Assembly (NCBI RefSeq): GCF_000762405.1
Contig: NZ_JRPQ01000101.1
Coordinates: 1 to 37,478, forward strand
From: Hoylesella timonensis S9-PR14
Lineage (GTDB): Bacteria > Bacteroidota > Bacteroidia > Bacteroidales > Bacteroidaceae
DNA: 37,478 bases
Reading direction: 5' to 3'
Within the stretch, counting starts at the first letter, position 1. Each line of letters opens with the position of its first letter. The notes under the pieces are model-generated. The model did not search any database and was not told where the DNA came from. It was given only the letters and a program-made list of their open reading frames with translations. The translations under genes were made by a program, and so were the position numbers. Positions 34,723-37,478 of the stretch are shown here, one piece after another.

Positions 34723-34805
34723 ATAAAAGGACATAATTGTCTTTGACAACAAACAACTCATTCAATAAAAAAAGCTCAGCATTTTTGGTAAAATGACGAT
34801 ACGTG

Positions 34806-34872
34806 TTTGTCCTGTTATTTTACTAAAAAACGACCATTAAAAATCTTCAAAATAGAAAAAATGAATAGGCAA
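34806..34872. repeat. Dispersed intergenic repeat, copy 2
   Basis: This is the inverted match of bases 1-67 at 60 of 67 positions. It lies between element B and the PCMD lipoprotein promoter. Similarity stops at about 34806 on the left, while on the right the comparison is cut by the window start, so the true boundary is not known. Confidence 0.75.
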
Positions 34873-35127
34873 ACGACCGACAAAAATGCGCTGATTTTAG
34901 CAAAATAACCCAATCAAAACGTTAGAACACTGAGTTAATGCGCTTGGAAACATGTAATAGAGGTGTTGTTCACATGCTTCAGCGGCATTAAAGCATGCAA
35001 ATAGTTAGCTTAGAACAATGCTTTAGCGGACAAAAAGGGATGAAAAAAGGAAAGCAACGAGAAGAATTAAGCGTAATTTGTTCAATATCAATGAATTATG
35101 AAAGTTGCTCATTTTTAGCGTATTTGC

Positions 35128-35153
35128 GACCAACTTTGCTGTTGGTTGTTTTT
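35128..35153 (+). terminator. Terminator-like hairpin without an assigned gene
   Basis: ACCAAC (35129-35134) pairs with GTTGGT (35141-35146) around TTTGCT, with an outer G-U pair, followed by a T-rich tract that includes five T (35149-35153). No gene ends nearby on the plus strand, so it may end an unrecognised short RNA or be chance. Confidence 0.4.
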
Positions 35154-35355
35154 ACGCGAGTTTTGAGAGGCACTTTGTAAAGAAAATTCAGCAATTATTC
35201 ACCTTCCATACAGCATACTAACAACGTTGCAAATACAGTTGGGTTGGTGTTGTTTGTCGTAAAAATATCGTGCTTCAAAAGAAAGAACAGTATGCTTGTA
35301 TCTTGCTTCAATTGGTACCGTTTGGAATAGAAAAGGCTATAATTTGAACATTTCG

Positions 35356-35387
35356 TTTGTGCTATCCAAAATTATCCTTTAACTTTG
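35356..35387 (+). promoter_or_regulatory. Promoter of the PCMD lipoprotein and barrel unit
   Basis: TTTG (35356-35359), a 20-nt spacer and TAACTTTG (35380-35387) match the Bacteroidetes consensus exactly. Transcription should start near 35393, about 21 nt before the ATG at 35414. Confidence 0.78.
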
Positions 35388-35413
35388 CAACGAAATAATA
35401 AAGTGTTATATCA

Positions 35414-36583
35414 ATGAAATTTTATCGCAATTTATGCTTGGTTGCCGTGTGTAGCCTGTTGGTATCGTGCTTCAAAGAAGAACCTCTGAATGCTGAATGC
35501 GACATTTTAGCAGTGAGAGTTGCTGACAATCAATTGCAAGAGATGTTTTTTAACGAGGCCGAGCGACAAATTGATGTGTTGTCAGGAGATAGTATCATTA
35601 ACTTTAAGGTGAGACGTAAAGCAGATTTGAAAGCGATTGCTCCCCTATTCAAGATAACAGAAGGGGCAACCATACAGCCAGCAAACGGAAGCACACATGA
35701 CTTTAGCAAAGGATCCGTTACATATACTGTAACTTCGGAAGATAAACAGTGGAGCAGACGATACAAGGTTAGCTTTGTTCCAACATCGCAAACGGTGAAG
35801 GATACCATTCACTTTGATTTTGAACATTTCAGAATAGAACCTCTCGATAAAAAGTTCTATTTGTGGTATGACTTTGACGAAAATGGAAAGGAAACTGATT
35901 ACTGGGCAACGGGTAACATTGCCTTCAGTATTGCTGCGGGCGACAAACCGGCAGATGAATATCCCAGTGTACCAGTTTCAGAAGGTGGACACCACGGCGC
36001 TTATGTTCGACTGACAACTTGCAGTACAGGACCTTTGGGAGCTATGTTTGGTAAACCTACCGCTGCAGGAAATATGTTTTTTGGTAAATTCGATGCTGGA
36101 CAATCGTTGGTAGATCCTAACAAAGCAACCCAGTTTGGTATTCCTTTTGACAAAAAGCCTATCAAGTTTACAGGCTGGTACAAATATCAACCTGGCAAAA
36201 ACTTTCAAAATCAGCAACAAAAGATTTTGAAAGATCGCACCGACCAAGCCGCAATATATGCCGTACTCTATCGCAACACTGTAGCTGAAGGCGATGGCGA
36301 GGGAAAATCTAAAAAAATAGTTCTCGACGGTAACAATATCCTAACCAGTGAACACATTGTAGCTATTGCCCAAATGGAGAATATAAAAACGACCTCTGAA
36401 TGGACACCTTTTGACATATCTTTCCAATATCATCAACCCATTGATGAGAATATTGTAGAGAATAGAGGATATAGTTTGGCGATTGTTTTCTCATCAAGCC
36501 GTGATGGTGCCAAGTTTGAAGGTGCCATTGGGAGCGAACTATGTATTGACGATATTCGTATCATTTGTACTTCAGAGGAGTAA
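35414..36583 (+). CDS. PCMD-domain lipoprotein
   Basis: The 389-aa product has a lipoprotein signal with LLVSC (Cys19) followed by FKEEP. A Lys and two acidic residues at +2 to +4 resemble the Bacteroidetes surface lipoprotein export signal, so it is probably on the outer face of the outer membrane. Residues about 30-130 form an immunoglobulin-like domain (DILAVRVADNQ to KVSFVP). The PCMD domain (putative carbohydrate metabolism domain) follows at about 138-389, with HFDFEHF, YLWYDFDENG, DYWATGN, GAYVRLTT and FTGWYKYQPG, and ends in ELCIDDIRI. Such proteins are predicted to bind glycans; no enzymatic proof is visible. It has its own perfect promoter, and a barrel gene follows 6 nt downstream. 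Confidence 0.85.
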   Translation: MKFYRNLCLVAVCSLLVSCFKEEPLNAECDILAVRVADNQLQEMFFNEAERQIDVLSGDSIINFKVRRKADLKAIAPLFKITEGATIQPANGSTHDFSKGSVTYTVTSEDKQWSRRYKVSFVPTSQTVKDTIHFDFEHFRIEPLDKKFYLWYDFDENGKETDYWATGNIAFSIAAGDKPADEYPSVPVSEGGHHGAYVRLTTCSTGPLGAMFGKPTAAGNMFFGKFDAGQSLVDPNKATQFGIPFDKKPIKFTGWYKYQPGKNFQNQQQKILKDRTDQAAIYAVLYRNTVAEGDGEGKSKKIVLDGNNILTSEHIVAIAQMENIKTTSEWTPFDISFQYHQPIDENIVENRGYSLAIVFSSSRDGAKFEGAIGSELCIDDIRIICTSEE

Positions 36584-36589
36584 TAAAAG

Positions 36590-37348
36590 ATGAAGAAGAA
36601 ACAAATTATTTTAGCCACTGTTTTGAGTGTATTTACTTCCCTGTCGTGTCTGGCAGAATCTTGGTGGCATCAATTAGAAGTAACTGCACGAATAGGATAT
36701 AATTTAGGTGGAACTGCGCCCTTTGGGTTACCCGCTTCTATTCGTTCATTGGAAGGCTATAAGATGCCCAACAACTCGGTATTTGAATTAGATGGTACGC
36801 AAGCCATCAACGAAAGTTGGTCATGGAGTTCAGGTCTTCGATTTGAAAACAAGGATATGTTGGTGGATGCCAGGGTTAAAAATTATCACATGGCAATGGT
36901 ACAAGGTCAAAGTGCCATGGAAGGCATGTTTACTGGATATGTACACACTGAGGTACGGCAATGGATGGTGACACTTCCCGTGCAAGTAAGTTATCACGTT
37001 CATCCCCGTATCAATTTACGTGCTGGAGTGTATGGCTCGTATCTGCTTACCAAATCGTTTACGGGCAACGCTTACAATGGTTATTTGCGTGTTGGCTCCC
37101 CTACTGGTGCAAAAATAGAGTTAGGCAATGATCTGGGAACGCGCGGCGACTACGACTTTTCTTCGGACATGCGCAACTTTCAGTTCGGTATTGTGACGGG
37201 TGTTGACTTCCACGTCTACCGCCGCATCGGACTGTACGCTGATGTGAATTGGGGATTGACTGGCATTCATAAAAGTTCATTCAAAACCATAGAGCAAACG
37301 CTTTACCCCGTGTACGGCACCATTGGACTTTCTTACAAAATAAAATAA
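36590..37348 (+). CDS. Outer membrane beta-barrel protein (porin-family-like)
   Basis: The 252-aa product has a signal peptide (MKKKQIILATVLSVFTS, cleavage near CLA, residue 22). The rest is a run of amphipathic strands separated by short turns, for example WSWSSGLRFENKDMLV, VRQWMVTLPVQVSYHV, and INLRAGVYGSYLL, ending in GTIGLSYKIK. This fits a small 8-stranded OmpW/PorT-type barrel, although a precise family is not recognised. It starts 6 nt after the PCMD lipoprotein stop, so the two are co-transcribed and may act together at the cell surface. The intron of the opposite strand ends 32 nt beyond the stop and does not disrupt it. Confidence 0.82.
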   Translation: MKKKQIILATVLSVFTSLSCLAESWWHQLEVTARIGYNLGGTAPFGLPASIRSLEGYKMPNNSVFELDGTQAINESWSWSSGLRFENKDMLVDARVKNYHMAMVQGQSAMEGMFTGYVHTEVRQWMVTLPVQVSYHVHPRINLRAGVYGSYLLTKSFTGNAYNGYLRVGSPTGAKIELGNDLGTRGDYDFSSDMRNFQFGIVTGVDFHVYRRIGLYADVNWGLTGIHKSSFKTIEQTLYPVYGTIGLSYKIK

Positions 37349-37380
37349 AGTAAGCAGGTCATTGCTCACACCTATAAAAA

Positions 37381-37478
37381 ATCGGGTAGGAGGTAAATGT
37401 TATTCATAAAAGGCATTTACCTCCTACTTTCACATTTACCGACCTCCCACACCACCGTACGTGCCGTTCGGCATACGG
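37381..37478 (-). mobile_element. 3' end of a group II intron (domains V and VI), cut by the window edge
   Basis: Read on the minus strand, the first 24 nt form most of domain V: CCGTA pairs with TACGG, TGCC pairs with GGCA around a GAAC loop, and the two-nt bulge CG lies on the 3' side, the hallmark of domain V. Domain VI follows: GGGAGG and GGTAAATGT pair with the 3' ACATTTACC and CCT-A-CCC, leaving a bulged A seven nt from the end, the expected branch point. The intron ends in CCCGAT at 37381, a normal AY ending, and the 3' exon begins TTTTTATAGG. The catalytic triad, domains I-IV and any reverse transcriptase lie beyond the right edge. This is a strong structural match, but the subclass is not assigned. 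Confidence 0.85.

Larger units (their letters stand above)
34723..35355. other. Gene-free stretch upstream of the PCMD lipoprotein gene
   Basis: No credible gene is seen. It holds the second copy of the 67-nt repeat (34806-34872), a 7-bp inverted repeat CATGCTT/AAGCATG (near 34973-34998), and a terminator-like hairpin at 35128-35153. The remaining frames are short and look like chance. Confidence 0.45.

Noticed and set aside
32700..34725. CRISPR-like repeat array suggested by recurring GAACGC motifs
   Set aside because: The repeats are few, irregularly spaced and palindromic within larger inverted arms; there are no regular spacers and no cas genes.
37386..37428. 14-bp inverted repeat first read as a terminator of the barrel gene
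   Set aside because: The arms are inside the domain V/VI region of the group II intron on the other strand, and the 14-bp stem competes with the standard domain VI fold; the following TTTCAC tract is too weak for a terminator call.

Overview
The window looks like chromosomal backbone of a Bacteroidales bacterium, most likely Prevotella or a close relative. The reasons are the protein set (pyrophosphate-dependent phosphofructokinase, a golvesin-domain 'xanthan lyase-like' amidase, a PCMD-domain lipoprotein, YgiQ radical SAM, trimeric PNP fused by overlap to lpxK), the near absence of Shine-Dalgarno sequences, and several matches to the Bacteroidetes promoter TTTG-N19-21-TAnnTTTG. No rRNA, tRNA, CRISPR array or complete transposase gene was seen.

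Layout. 1-300: non-coding, with one copy of a dispersed repeat and a hairpin. 301-2973 (-): a Tyr/Trp/Gly-rich secreted protein followed by a FadL/OmpP1-type barrel. 3110-3976 (+): prmA. 4191-6969 (-): GH25 lysozyme and PPi-phosphofructokinase. 7167-10612 (+): a tight cluster of a small conserved protein, a lysophospholipid-type acyltransferase and a secreted amidase-like protein. 10677-13276 (+): an unknown small protein and ygiQ. 13556-17431 (-): gyrA followed by a TPR protein. 17432-19158: 1.7 kb without genes, holding a candidate small RNA and a palindromic element. 19159-20235 (-): mannose-1-phosphate guanylyltransferase. 20552-26446 (+): transketolase, rpiB, cutC and a transglutaminase-like secreted protein. 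26573-27340 (-): SDR oxidoreductase. 27441-32479 (+): sppA, lpxK, purine nucleoside phosphorylase and thiL. 32924-33724 (-): metallo-beta-lactamase-fold hydrolase. 33816-34280 (+): lipoprotein. 34281-35413: 1.1 kb gene-free. 35414-37348 (+): PCMD lipoprotein and a beta-barrel. 37381-37478 (-): the 3' end of a group II intron that continues past the right edge.

Functional themes are envelope building (lpxK, acyltransferase, ManC, GH25, amidase, barrels, lipoproteins, SppA) and sugar phosphate metabolism (Pfp, transketolase, RpiB). I found no convincing new multi-gene system. The most interesting signals are non-coding: the group II intron domains V/VI with a bulged branch-point A, a promoter-to-terminator small RNA unit at about 18.0 kb, three large imperfect palindromes each placed just beyond the 3' end of a gene, an inverted 67-nt repeat pair at the two ends of the window, interlocked hairpins before thiL, and terminators placed almost on top of the next start codon.
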